From Vibrio plantisponsor (GTDB lineage Bacteria > Pseudomonadota > Gammaproteobacteria > Enterobacterales > Vibrionaceae): a stretch of 64,000 bases of DNA. A program made the translations under genes and the position numbers. The notes beneath the pieces were generated by a model. It was not told where the DNA came from. It worked only from the letters and a program-made list of their open reading frames with translations, and did no database searches. Of this stretch, positions 9,022-17,706 are shown piece after piece; position 1 is the first letter of the stretch; every line of letters starts with the position of its first letter. The stretch is from NCBI RefSeq assembly GCF_013041605.1, contig NZ_JABEQC010000004.1, positions 62,001 through 126,000 on the forward strand, written 5' to 3'.

Positions 9022-10599
9022 TTATCGTTTAAAGGTCTCAGTACGTAAGCCCATCACTAGGCTGACACACATCAACAACAGCACAATGGTAAATGGCAAT
9101 GCAGTCGAAATGGCACCAGCTTGTAGCGCTTGTACCGCTTCTGTACCACCAATCCAAAGGAGAGCAATTGCAATCAAACCTTCCATCATTGCCCAGAACA
9201 CTCGCTGAGCAACCGGAGAATCAAGCTTACCGCCAGCGGTAATACTATCGATAACCAATGAGCCTGAGTCGGAAGAGGTAATAAAGAATACCAATACCAG
9301 AATAACGGCAATCATCGACAACACAGTACCGTAAGGTAGGCTATCAAACATCTGGAACATAGCCAGAGAAACGTCTGTTAAGCCGTGTGAGCCAAGCTCA
9401 CCAATTTTGTCGACAACTTGTTCAACCGCTAAGCCACCAAATACCGACATCCAAATCAAGGTGACAACTGTTGGAACAATTAGAACAGCTGTAATGAATT
9501 CACGGATAGTACGACCTCTCGAAACACGAGCGATAAACATACCAACAAATGGTGACCATGAAATCCACCAAGCCCAGTAGAATACAGTCCAACCTTGGAA
9601 CCACGCTTCGTCTGAACGACCGTGTGGATTACTCAACGGAATAATGTTTTCAATGTATGACATTAACGTGGTTGGAATCGAGGCAAATGTAACGGCGTAG
9701 CCAATCAGTGCCACTAGAATCAGGAGCAAGAACGCAACGATCATGTTGATGTTAGAAATTACTTTCACACCGCCATCAATACCACGGATAACAGAAATGG
9801 TTGCCAATAGGGTTACAACAACAATAACCGTTACTTGCAATCCAATCCCAGCATCAATACCAAACACATGGTGAATACCACTTGCGGCTTGCTGTGCACC
9901 AAGACCTAATGACGTTGCAAGACCAAACAGGGTCGCAATGACCGCCAGAATATCAACGATGTGTCCTGCCCAGCCCCATGCTCGATCACCGAGTATTGGG
10001 TAAAAGATCGAACGAATAGAAAGCGGCAGCCCTTTGTTATAACAGAAGAACGCTAGAGACAGAGCCACAACACCGTAAATTGCCCAAGGGTGTAAGCCCC
10101 AGTGGAACATAGTTGCACCCAGAGCCAGTTTCGCCGCTTCTGGTGAATTAGCTGCCACACCAAGTGGTGTCTCATACCATCCGGTAAAATAAGCAACGGG
10201 CTCCGCCACACTCCAGAACATCAAGCCTATACCCATACCCGCTGCAAATAGCATAGAGAGCCATGAGATAAATGAGTGGTCTGCTACGGCGTCATCACCA
10301 CCAAGACGGATTTTACCGTATGGAGAAACAATCAACGCCACACAAAACAGAACAAAAATGTTACCCGCCCATATAAATAGCCAGTCGAAAGACCCAATGA
10401 TCTGCCACTTCAGTCCGTCCAATGCGGATTTAGCGGTATCTGCGTCGACAATTAAAATCGTCAATAAGAAAAGTAATATTAAGCCGGCGCTAATACCAAA
10501 CACAGAGTTGTGGACATCAAACCCCCACTTCTGAACGTTGTCTTGACCTACCGTATAGTCGGTACTGTCAATACTGTATTTATCAATACCTTTTGTCAT
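9022..10599 (-). CDS. bccT3: BCCT-family compatible-solute transporter
   Basis: A sodium- or proton-coupled importer of betaine-type osmolytes (glycine betaine, choline, DMSP or similar) in the inner membrane. Length is 525 residues with about 12 membrane helices. Family marks are the glycine-rich stretch GMGIGLMFWSVAEP in helix 3 and the Trp-rich substrate-site segment WWISWSPFVGMFIARVSRGRT. GAGAGGACA precedes the ATG. It is divergent from a MarR-type gene matching CosR. In V. parahaemolyticus a BCCT transporter (BccT3) lies beside cosR and is repressed by it, which is why I use this symbol. The exact paralogue number should be confirmed. Confidence 0.88.
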   Translation of the reverse strand: MTKGIDKYSIDSTDYTVGQDNVQKWGFDVHNSVFGISAGLILLFLLTILIVDADTAKSALDGLKWQIIGSFDWLFIWAGNIFVLFCVALIVSPYGKIRLGGDDAVADHSFISWLSMLFAAGMGIGLMFWSVAEPVAYFTGWYETPLGVAANSPEAAKLALGATMFHWGLHPWAIYGVVALSLAFFCYNKGLPLSIRSIFYPILGDRAWGWAGHIVDILAVIATLFGLATSLGLGAQQAASGIHHVFGIDAGIGLQVTVIVVVTLLATISVIRGIDGGVKVISNINMIVAFLLLILVALIGYAVTFASIPTTLMSYIENIIPLSNPHGRSDEAWFQGWTVFYWAWWISWSPFVGMFIARVSRGRTIREFITAVLIVPTVVTLIWMSVFGGLAVEQVVDKIGELGSHGLTDVSLAMFQMFDSLPYGTVLSMIAVILVLVFFITSSDSGSLVIDSITAGGKLDSPVAQRVFWAMMEGLIAIALLWIGGTEAVQALQAGAISTALPFTIVLLLMCVSLVMGLRTETFKR

Positions 10600-10982
10600 T
10601 TGTCCTCTCTTTGAATCAATCTAAATTGAACTCAAATAACTATGAGTAAGAAGTAAGTTCATACATAAGTCAAAAAAAATTACTTTGTACTCATAACTAT
10701 TAACTCAACAATAAGAGGTCTACATTGTACACACGACCAATTACAAATCTACAAATAGCTTAAAATAAACACAATATTAATTAAAAATCGCGTTTGAATG
10801 ACCACATTTTAAACACCCAACACAAGATTAATGGTTTGTGCACGAAACATTATTGCATTTTAAGCCACTTTTACATTGTCTGTTTGTAGAGATAAAAAGT
10901 ATGACGTCTATGCTTTTCAACAACGCCTAACTGCGGTATTGTCGCGCTAGAAAATTTCACCGCTTTTACTGGATAGCTAACC
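10600..10982. promoter_or_regulatory. Divergent bccT-cosR control region
   Basis: This 383-bp AT-rich stretch must hold both promoters. No small gene with a good ribosome-binding site is visible. CosR-type regulation of the BCCT gene is known in related vibrios, but I could not mark the operator with confidence. Confidence 0.4.
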
Positions 10983-11462
10983 GTGGAAAAACATGAAGAA
11001 GTTCTAGTGGCAATTCGCCAGATCATCAGAGCCATCGATCTACACTCTAAGAAGCTTAGCAAAGATGCAGGCTTAACGGGGCCGCAACTTATTCTTATGC
11101 GTGCGATTCAAGATTTAGGCAAAGTCACTATCAGAGAACTCTCCAAGCACACCAATATGAGCCAAGCGACAGCCACAACCATACTCGATCGCCTTGAGCG
11201 CAACGGTTATGTGCAGCGCATTCGTAGCGTTGAAGATAAGCGTAAAGTTCATGCTCATCTCACCGAAAGCGGCAAAGTGTTGTTAGACCAAGCTCCGGCT
11301 CCGCTGCAAGAGAGCTTTGTTCAACGTTTCCAAACATTAGCTGATTGGGAACAAAGCCTGTTGCTCTCTTCCGTTCAAAGACTCTCTTCAATGATGAATG
11401 CGGAAAACATCGATGTCGCACCTCTGCTTGAAATTGGCAGCATCACTAAAACTGAAGAATAG
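10983..11462 (+). CDS. cosR: MarR-family compatible-solute regulator CosR
   Basis: A 159-residue MarR-type winged-helix repressor. The DNA-binding region is about residues 50-110: TIRELSKHTNMSQATATTILDRLERNGYVQRIRSVEDKRKVHAHLT includes the recognition helix and the D-K-R wing (quoted only to mark its extent). Flanking helices form the dimer interface. Its place beside a BCCT transporter gene matches CosR of Vibrio, which represses ectoine and betaine synthesis and transport genes at low salinity (established for V. cholerae and V. parahaemolyticus). The start is a GTG at 10983 with only a weak ribosome-binding site (GGATAG), which fits low expression. A shared terminator follows. Confidence 0.85.
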   Translation: MEKHEEVLVAIRQIIRAIDLHSKKLSKDAGLTGPQLILMRAIQDLGKVTIRELSKHTNMSQATATTILDRLERNGYVQRIRSVEDKRKVHAHLTESGKVLLDQAPAPLQESFVQRFQTLADWEQSLLLSSVQRLSSMMNAENIDVAPLLEIGSITKTEE

Positions 11463-11474
11463 ATGATTTGAAGG

Positions 11475-11505
11475 AAAAAGGTTGGGATATCCCAACCTTT
11501 TTTTA
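11475..11505. terminator. Bidirectional terminator between cosR and the response regulator
   Basis: AAAAGGTTGGG and CCCAACCTTTT form an 11-bp stem with an ATAT loop and A/T runs on both sides. Confidence 0.9.
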
Positions 11506-11532
11506 TTTTTAGTTACAGGCGATTAGGTGTAG

Positions 11533-12171
11533 TTATTCCAACAAACCATGTTGCACCGCGTACTTAGCCAGTTCCGCCGTCGAGTGAATATCCAGCTTAT
11601 GTTTGATATTTTGTCGGTGCGTCTCAACAGTGCGATAGCTGATACTTAACAGCGACGCAATTTTCTTGCTACTGCAACCTTGGGCAACCAGTTTTAAAAC
11701 GGCTTCTTCCCTTCGGCTCAGAGGGTTAGGTTTATTTGCCGCGGGTGTAATTTCACCAGTGAACAGAGTTTGTGTGACCGACTCGCAAAAGTAGGTAGAG
11801 CCTTGATTCACTGTTTTGATCGCCTGAACCATCTTAGAAGCAGAAATCTCTTTGAGCATATAACCCACAGCGCCTGCTTGCATTACTTTCATTATGTATT
11901 CGCGGTTGTCATGCATGGTCAACATCAGTACTTTTGCATCGGGCACTTCTTCTTTGATCAAGCGAGTCGCATCAATACCATTCATTATTGGCATGCTGAC
12001 ATCCATCAAAATAACATCCGGTTGATGTTGTTTTACGACATCCAGCGCTTCAAGACCGTTACTTGCGGTGGCGACCACTTTAATTTCTGACTCCAATTCT
12101 AGACGAGCCATGAAACCCTCCAGTACCACCTGATGGTCATCGACTATGACAACTCTAATTGGTTTTTCCAT
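11533..12171 (-). CDS. NarL/FixJ-type response regulator
   Basis: A 212-residue two-component regulator. The receiver domain (about 1-120) has the acidic pair DD at 11-12, the phospho-acceptor D57 in ILMDVSMP, the switch Thr in LMLTMHD and the conserved Lys in YMLKEIS. The C-terminal LuxR-type helix-turn-helix (about 148-205) reads LSRREEAVLKLVAQG then SYRTVETHRQNIKHKL. The ATG at 12171 overlaps the end of the histidine kinase gene, so the two are translationally coupled. Because a TRAP solute transporter operon lies next to them on the same strand, it probably activates that operon in response to the carried solute. TACGTA motifs upstream of that operon are candidate sites. Confidence 0.93.
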   Translation of the reverse strand: MEKPIRVVIVDDHQVVLEGFMARLELESEIKVVATASNGLEALDVVKQHQPDVILMDVSMPIMNGIDATRLIKEEVPDAKVLMLTMHDNREYIMKVMQAGAVGYMLKEISASKMVQAIKTVNQGSTYFCESVTQTLFTGEITPAANKPNPLSRREEAVLKLVAQGCSSKKIASLLSISYRTVETHRQNIKHKLDIHSTAELAKYAVQHGLLE

Positions 12172-13519
12172 ACACTAATCCATCCAATCGCAATAACACG
12201 GTAATCTCTGTACCAAATCCAGCTTCACTGATTAGCTCAAACTCACCGCCGATAAACTCGACTCGCTCACGCATATTTCGCAAACCTATGCCACGTTTGT
12301 TGAGTGCTTCTTTCACATTAAAACCGATACCATCATCTCTCACCATCAACTGAAGCATATTCCCCATTTGATGCAGGATCACCGTTACCTTCTTCGCTTG
12401 TGAGTGTTTGCGAATATTGTTTAGAGACTCCTGCACAACACGATATAAGGTAGTTGCGGCTTCTGACTTCAACTTATCCGGTTTGGTATCAAACAAAGTC
12501 TCAATTTGAATATTTGAGTGCGCTTGGAAATCTTCCAACAAGGTCACAAGCGCAGCTTGTAAGCCTATGTCGTCCAGTGCACTTGGGCGCAAATTGTGCG
12601 AAATACGCCGGACTTCATTAATTGCTGTCATCAGAGATTGCTGCGCTTTCTCAACATGCAAAACTAAGGCATCCCCTTGCAGTTTATGATCGAGCAGCTC
12701 TAAATGACATTTACTCGATACCAGTAACTGGTTGATTCCATCATGAAGTTCACGTGCCAAATGTTTCTTTTCATCTTCCTGAAACATCACTGTTTTGTGC
12801 GCCAGTTCTTTTAAGTTCTTGTCCGCAAGACGATGTTCATGAAGGTTAATCGCCAGCGTGAGCACAATAATCACGGCCACAGTCACGGCCAAAATTACCA
12901 TCACTGAGAAGAAGGTTGTCTCAATATTCTTATTTATCGCTGATTGCATCGACGCGACTTCTTGTCTTACGTCTTCGATATAGAGGCCTGTGCCTACCAT
13001 CCATTGCCACTTATCCAGCCAAGCAACATAGCTGAGTTTAGGTACAATCTCTTTGGTTGAAGGTTTTTGCCATAAATATTGATGAAAACCGCCGCCTGAC
13101 TGAGCCTGAAACAGCAGTGCCTCAATCAGGAAGTCACCTTCTTTATCCTGCAAGCGCAGTAAATCTTGACCGATTAATTCTGGCTGGATTGGGTGAACAA
13201 GGTTGACGCCTTTGCCATCGTAGGCAAAAAAGTATCCGTCAGATCCATAACGAAGCTTAGTCAGAATAGCTTTCACTTCTTCCTGAGCTTGTTCTGTGGT
13301 TAATGAGTCGCTGTTATAGATGTGAGCTATCGAGTCCAGCGCAAGGTCCACGCTGTCTTTAAGTGCCGTTTCACGCGCTTTGATTAGGTTAATACGAAAA
13401 ATTTCGACTTCGCGTTGACCGAGTGTTTTTGCCTGATGAATAGAGATCCAACTAATACTTGCTGTGACAAGAAGCAGAGGTAATAACGTCAGCAATATTA
13501 GTTTGGCTTTTAGAGGCAT
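12155..13519 (-). CDS. Cache-domain sensor histidine kinase (HisKA_3)
   Basis: A 454-residue membrane sensor kinase from ATG 13519 (GGGA upstream; an in-frame TTG at 13531 is less likely). Helix 1 is at about 5-25. A periplasmic single-Cache domain follows (about 30-200; GYFFAYDGKGVNLVHP, WQWMVGTGLYIEDV), then helix 2 (about 205-230), a HisKA_3 dimerisation domain with the phospho-acceptor His in ARELHDGINQ, and an HATPase domain (DDGIGFN, GIGLRNMRERV). Cache domains of this type often bind small carboxylates. It pairs with the overlapping NarL-type regulator and lies next to the TRAP operon, suggesting it senses the TRAP substrate. Confidence 0.92.
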   Translation of the reverse strand: MPLKAKLILLTLLPLLLVTASISWISIHQAKTLGQREVEIFRINLIKARETALKDSVDLALDSIAHIYNSDSLTTEQAQEEVKAILTKLRYGSDGYFFAYDGKGVNLVHPIQPELIGQDLLRLQDKEGDFLIEALLFQAQSGGGFHQYLWQKPSTKEIVPKLSYVAWLDKWQWMVGTGLYIEDVRQEVASMQSAINKNIETTFFSVMVILAVTVAVIIVLTLAINLHEHRLADKNLKELAHKTVMFQEDEKKHLARELHDGINQLLVSSKCHLELLDHKLQGDALVLHVEKAQQSLMTAINEVRRISHNLRPSALDDIGLQAALVTLLEDFQAHSNIQIETLFDTKPDKLKSEAATTLYRVVQESLNNIRKHSQAKKVTVILHQMGNMLQLMVRDDGIGFNVKEALNKRGIGLRNMRERVEFIGGEFELISEAGFGTEITVLLRLDGLVYGKTN

Positions 13520-13547
13520 TCCGTTTCCCAAAGATCACTTTGCAAAA

Positions 13548-13594
13548 ATAAAAACAGCTTACTGGCCGTCGAAGGTTCGACAATCAGTAAGCTG
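13548..13594 (-). terminator. Terminator of the first TRAP operon
   Basis: CAGCTTACTG (13555-13564) pairs perfectly with CAGTAAGCTG (13585-13594). An inner stem GTCGAA/TTCGAC (13568-13581) is nested within. On the minus strand it is followed by TTTTTATTTTTG. It separates the TRAP genes from the sensor kinase gene. Confidence 0.85.
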
Positions 13595-13654
13595 CATTAC
13601 TTTAGCAACTTCTAAGGTGTGTTTGACCAATTCATTGTACAACCAAGAATTGGA

Positions 13655-14938
13655 TCACATTCCGTAGAATCCTGGGAAGACCAAAATTGAAACCAGCACC
13701 AATATTTGAATCGCTATAAACGGCATTACGCCTCGGTAAATATCCATGGTGGTAACGGATTTCGGCGCTACCCCTTTCAAATAGAACAGACTGAAACCAA
13801 ATGGCGGAGTTAAGAACGATGTCTGTAAGTTCATCGCCACTAAGATACCAAACCATGTCATTTCAATACCAAGCGTGCTCGCAACAGGCGCTAAAATCGG
13901 CACTATGATGAAACAGATTTCAACGAAATCGATAAAGAAGCCGAGAATCAAAATGACAATCATGGTCGCAATCAGGAAGCCCCATTTGTCACCCGGAATC
14001 GCTAACATCCACTCCTCGACTAGAATGTCGCCCCCAGTGTAGGTAAACGCCATAGAGAACGCAGTCGCACCAAGCAGAATAGCGAATACCATTGCAGTTA
14101 CGTTCACAGTCTCTTTCGATGCTTCGTAAACCATCTTCCAGCTAAATTGACCATAAAGCATCGCAAGAATAAGAGCACCGGCCCCACCCAATGCGGCAGA
14201 CTCGGTTGGTGTAGCAACACCGGCGAAAATGGAACCAAGAACCACGATAATCAGCGCCAGTGGCGGTATCACTGCTTTTAAGGCCGTAATTACTTCTTCC
14301 TTGCGGGAAATAGAATCGTCTCGGCCAATAGGCATGGCTGCTTCAGGGTTCAGTTTTGAGTAAATCAAAATGTAAACGATGTAAGCGCCAACCAAGACCA
14401 AACCCGGCCATAATGCCGCTTGGAATAAGTCGCCAACAGGCACACCTAGTACATCACCGAGCAAGATCAAAACGATCGAAGGTGGGATAATTTGCCCCAA
14501 CGTTCCTGACGCACAAATCGTTCCGCACGCTAGGCCTTTGTCATAGTTGTATTTGAGCATAACAGGCAGTGAGATAAGTCCCATCGCCACTACTGATGCA
14601 CCTACAACACCCGTTGATGCAGCAAGCAGAGCACCCACCAGCACGGTTGAAATAGCAATACCACCACGCACGCCACCAAACAGGCGTCCCATAGACTCCA
14701 ACAACTGCTCAGCTAAACGAGTTTTCTGCAATACCAAACCCATAAATACAAACAGCGGCACAGCCATCAACACCGTGTTTTGCATGATGGATTGAATTCG
14801 ATATGGCATAAAAGCAAACATTTCGATGCCTTCCGCCCATACCCCAAATATCAGTGCGATTCCTCCGAAGGTAAAAGCAACGGGGAAACCTAAAAGTAGT
14901 GCAAACAGCGCTACAAAGAACATCACGATTCCGATCAT
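13655..14938 (-). CDS. TRAP transporter large permease (DctM family)
   Basis: A 427-residue inner-membrane protein of about 12 helices, the ion-coupled transport subunit of a tripartite ATP-independent periplasmic transporter. The family-typical segments GVRGGIAISTVLVGALLAAS, TCASGTLGQIIPPS and the C-terminal NLQTSFLTPPFGFSLFYLKG are all visible. AAGGA lies 7 nt before the ATG. It is the last gene of a dctP-dctQ-dctM operon and is followed by a strong terminator. The substrate is inferred from the binding protein (2-oxo or hydroxy monocarboxylate). Confidence 0.94.
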   Translation of the reverse strand: MIGIVMFFVALFALLLGFPVAFTFGGIALIFGVWAEGIEMFAFMPYRIQSIMQNTVLMAVPLFVFMGLVLQKTRLAEQLLESMGRLFGGVRGGIAISTVLVGALLAASTGVVGASVVAMGLISLPVMLKYNYDKGLACGTICASGTLGQIIPPSIVLILLGDVLGVPVGDLFQAALWPGLVLVGAYIVYILIYSKLNPEAAMPIGRDDSISRKEEVITALKAVIPPLALIIVVLGSIFAGVATPTESAALGGAGALILAMLYGQFSWKMVYEASKETVNVTAMVFAILLGATAFSMAFTYTGGDILVEEWMLAIPGDKWGFLIATMIVILILGFFIDFVEICFIIVPILAPVASTLGIEMTWFGILVAMNLQTSFLTPPFGFSLFYLKGVAPKSVTTMDIYRGVMPFIAIQILVLVSILVFPGFYGM

Positions 14939-14950
14939 TGTTTTTTCCTT

Positions 14951-15490
14951 TTACTTCGAATCTTTAAAGTTGGTATGCAGAAGCTGTGGGTTCACAATGC
15001 GGTTCAGCGAGTGCAGAATCATGCCGATACCACTCATTGCCATAAAGAAGAACGCCACTGTAATTAGGCTTTTAATGATCCATCGATAAGGTAAGCCACC
15101 CGGATCTCCTGAAGTTTCCCCCAGTTCATAACTCTCTTTGGCATAATCAATACCGAAGTAAGCCACCAGTAGGCAAAATGGTAGTAGCAGGATAAGAGTG
15201 CCTAATAGATCGATGACTGCTTGCGCTTTGTTCGACAGTTGCTCGTAGAAGATATCTACCCGAACATGACCACCCGCTTTTAGCGCATACGGAATACCAA
15301 GCATGAACACAGCAGAGAACAGGTGCCATTCGAGCTCTTGAAAGGCAATAGATACGTCATTAAACGCGTATCGCATCACAACGTCATAAACCACGTTAGC
15401 CACAAGCAGTATGAATAGAATGCTGGATAACCAACCAAGAAAATCGCTGATACGATTAAACAGTCTTTCGATATAGATGAGACTTCTCAT
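14951..15490 (-). CDS. TRAP transporter small permease (DctQ family)
   Basis: The small membrane subunit of the TRAP system, about 179 residues with four helices (FLGWLSSILFILLVANVVYDVVMRY shows the first; the VMRY motif is typical). I place the start at ATG 15490, where GGAG lies 6 nt upstream; an in-frame ATG at 15502 has no clear ribosome-binding site. It lies 12 bp before the large permease gene and about 100 bp after the binding-protein gene. That gap holds a hairpin. Confidence 0.9.
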   Translation of the reverse strand: MRSLIYIERLFNRISDFLGWLSSILFILLVANVVYDVVMRYAFNDVSIAFQELEWHLFSAVFMLGIPYALKAGGHVRVDIFYEQLSNKAQAVIDLLGTLILLLPFCLLVAYFGIDYAKESYELGETSGDPGGLPYRWIIKSLITVAFFFMAMSGIGMILHSLNRIVNPQLLHTNFKDSK

Positions 15491-15517
15491 TCCCGACTCC
15501 ATGGAATTTGCAAATAT

Positions 15518-15558
15518 GCTCCGCTTAACCCGGTGAATCTGGAATGAGCTAGCGGAGC
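15518..15558 (-). repeat. Hairpin between dctP and dctQ of TRAP operon 1
   Basis: GCTCCGCT (15518-15525) and AGCGGAGC (15551-15558) are perfect inverted repeats, with no T-run. Such hairpins after binding-protein genes often protect the upstream mRNA and raise binding protein over permease levels. This role is inferred. Confidence 0.5.
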
Positions 15559-15602
15559 TTAGTTATATTTTTCTTGGGCTTCTCAGCAGCTTTAAATTAA
15601 AA

Positions 15603-16697
15603 CTACTGTGCTTCGTTGTTCAGGTACGCGCGCATAGAGATATCTGTCCACTGGCGAACTTCTTTCAGATAGTTAGCCTGTGATTCTTGAATCTCTTTCG
15701 CTAATGGATCTTGAGCTGCGTGCTCAGCAAGCAGGCGACCATTCGCATCACGAAGTGCTTTGATAACTTCAGGCGGGAAGTCTTTTACTTTTACGTCTGG
15801 ATACTCAGTTTTGATAGAAACCCAGTTCTTACCACTTTCATGTACAGATTGCGCATACATGTCGTAAGCCGCTGTGCGCATTGCAACACGCAAGATTTCA
15901 CGTAGGTCTTCAGGTAGTTTTTCCCAAGTACGTTTGTTCACTAGGAACTGCAACTCAGTTGCTGGCTCATGCCAACCTGTGTAGTAGTAAGGAGCGATTT
16001 TGTGGAAACCCATACGCAGGTCAAGAGATGGACCTACCCACTCAAGAGCGTCGATTGTGCGGCGTTCTAGAGATGTGTACAGTTCACCCGGTGCAATGTT
16101 GGTTGGTTTTGCGCCTAACTCAGCCAAAACTTCACCAGCGAAACCCGGAATACGCATTTTCAGACCTTGCAGATCTTCAAGTGAATTGATTTCTTTTTGG
16201 AACCAGCCACCCATCTGGATATCGGTATTACCGCCCGGGAAAGATAGCATGTTGTGAGGTTCATACACTTTCTCCATCAGCTCCATACCGCCGCCATGAT
16301 AGAACCAAGCGTACTGTTCAGGTGCAGTCATACCGAAAGGCATAGAAGTGAAGTAAAGAGTATTTGGTACCTTACCTTTCCAGTAATAAGAAGCTGAGTG
16401 ACCCAAGTCATACTGACCTGATTTCACCATATCGAACACACCTAGCGGTGCTTTGTGTTTGTTCGCAGAGTCGATGCGAATTTGCAGGCGGCCGTTTGAC
16501 ATCTTCTCTGCCATTGCAGCCATATTTTTTGTTGTATCACCGAAAATCGGGAAGTTCGGACCCCAAGTTTCAGCCAGTTTTAAGCGATACACTTTCTCAT
16601 CAGCAGTCGCTGATGTTGACAGCAAAGCAAAGCACGCTGTAAGCGCAACCATACTCGTTGTCATAACTCGTTTTACAGATTGATGAATCAGACTCAT
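15603..16697 (-). CDS. TRAP periplasmic binding protein, likely 2-oxo/hydroxy-monocarboxylate type
   Basis: A 364-residue solute-binding protein with a signal peptide (residues 1-33, ending STSATA). DctP-fold signatures are present (LKMRIPGFAGEV, with the ligand-carboxylate arginine). The stretch DALEWVGPSLDLRMGFHKIAPYYY followed by GWHEPATELQF resembles the TakP / lactate-binding TRAP group, suggesting pyruvate-like or lactate-like ligands. This is inference from motif memory, not a search. AAGGA lies upstream of ATG 16697. An 8-bp inverted repeat (AGTTCACC 16750-16757, GGTGAACT 16768-16775) is in the leader, and TACGTA motifs lie further upstream. Confidence 0.9.
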   Translation of the reverse strand: MSLIHQSVKRVMTTSMVALTACFALLSTSATADEKVYRLKLAETWGPNFPIFGDTTKNMAAMAEKMSNGRLQIRIDSANKHKAPLGVFDMVKSGQYDLGHSASYYWKGKVPNTLYFTSMPFGMTAPEQYAWFYHGGGMELMEKVYEPHNMLSFPGGNTDIQMGGWFQKEINSLEDLQGLKMRIPGFAGEVLAELGAKPTNIAPGELYTSLERRTIDALEWVGPSLDLRMGFHKIAPYYYTGWHEPATELQFLVNKRTWEKLPEDLREILRVAMRTAAYDMYAQSVHESGKNWVSIKTEYPDVKVKDFPPEVIKALRDANGRLLAEHAAQDPLAKEIQESQANYLKEVRQWTDISMRAYLNNEAQ

Positions 16698-16845
16698 TGT
16701 TCACGTCCTTTTGTTATTGGTCAGTGCAGTGATACTTCAGTAGCACTTCAGTTCACCACACACTCTGGGTGAACTTTGATCAATAAAAAATGAGCATGAT
16801 TACGCAAAGAAATAACATCAGCAGCGGCATATAAAACCATAGTCT

Positions 16846-16861
16846 TACGTAGTAATACGTA
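16846..16861. promoter_or_regulatory. Paired TACGTA motif upstream of TRAP operon 1
   Basis: TACGTA-GTAA-TACGTA occupies 16846-16861, about 150 bp before the dctP start, with another TACGTA at 16941-16946. Repeated palindromic hexamers of this kind suit a NarL-type regulator such as the one encoded at 11533. The rest of the 16698-17040 gap shows no gene. Confidence 0.4.
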
Positions 16862-17040
16862 GGATATATAACAACAAAAATCTATATATATGTTTTAAAT
16901 ATCATTTACTGAATGGAGAAGAATTAACCCCCTGTATTTATACGTAATTACTTTCGCAGACTTGAAGTTTGCATTTTGTTTTCGAAACTGTGACAGAACA
17001 CTATAAGTACGATGTAGAGTTTTATAAAAGGCTAGAAATG

Positions 17041-17067
17041 AAAAAGCCCCGGTAATACCGAGGCCTT
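17041..17067 (-). terminator. Terminator of the histone-like gene
   Basis: On the minus strand GCCTCGGT and ACCGGGGC pair (one G-T) around ATT and are followed by TTTTTC. Confidence 0.8.
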
Positions 17068-17090
17068 AGAGATTGGAGCTGCGAAGTTAA

Positions 17091-17486
17091 CTACACTGCT
17101 TTGTAGATAACCTTGTTACCCGTTAACTGCTCTTTCACTACAAGATTTTCTTCTAGTAGTTTTTTAAGTGCGCCTGTTGCCCAAGAAGCCGCTTTTGCGT
17201 CTTCCTGACCAGCTTCTAGGCCAATAGACTTAGGATTAATGCCTTCCGCATTTTTAGCAACAATATCAAGAACCTGTTGTTGCTTAGGCGTTAATTCTAC
17301 GTCAACTTTAATCGCTGCTGCTTGAGCAACAACTTTTTCAACCGCTGGTTTCGCTACTTTTTTCTCTACAACTTTCTTTTCAGCTGCAGGTTTCGCAGTT
17401 TTCGTTGCTGAAGATAGGTTCGCTACAGTCGCTTTAACACGCTTTTGCAGTTTAGCCTGCACTTTGCGCTTATGAGCAAGTCTCAT
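17091..17486 (-). CDS. Lys/Ala-rich histone H1-like protein with winged-helix-like C-terminus
   Basis: A 131-residue basic protein. Residues 1-65 are very rich in Lys and Ala (MRLAHKRKVQAKLQKRVKAT, then repeats such as AAEKKVVEKKVAKPAVEKVV), like the tails of histone H1-type nucleoid proteins. Residues 70-131 (LTPKQQQVLDIVAKNAEG to NKVIYKAV) look like a compact winged-helix domain. It probably binds DNA without strong specificity; this is inferred. I use the ATG at 17486, which has GGAG 9 nt upstream, rather than 17501. It has its own terminator. Confidence 0.75.
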   Translation of the reverse strand: MRLAHKRKVQAKLQKRVKATVANLSSATKTAKPAAEKKVVEKKVAKPAVEKVVAQAAAIKVDVELTPKQQQVLDIVAKNAEGINPKSIGLEAGQEDAKAASWATGALKKLLEENLVVKEQLTGNKVIYKAV

Positions 17487-17706
17487 CGAGTATGTCTCCA
17501 TTTCACTGCTTTAATCGCAGTGGTGAAAATTTGAAGCGCGTTTTATATCAAAATTCTGCTGTCATTTGTAGCATTGAGGTCAAGTTCTCCCGCAAAAATG
17601 CATCTATCGCACGTTTATGACTACAATTTATACAAGGGTGTTTTTGATTATCACAGTTGCAATACTGGGGATAAAAACAGTTTTATAGAGAGTGTATGTT
17701 GTTTCT

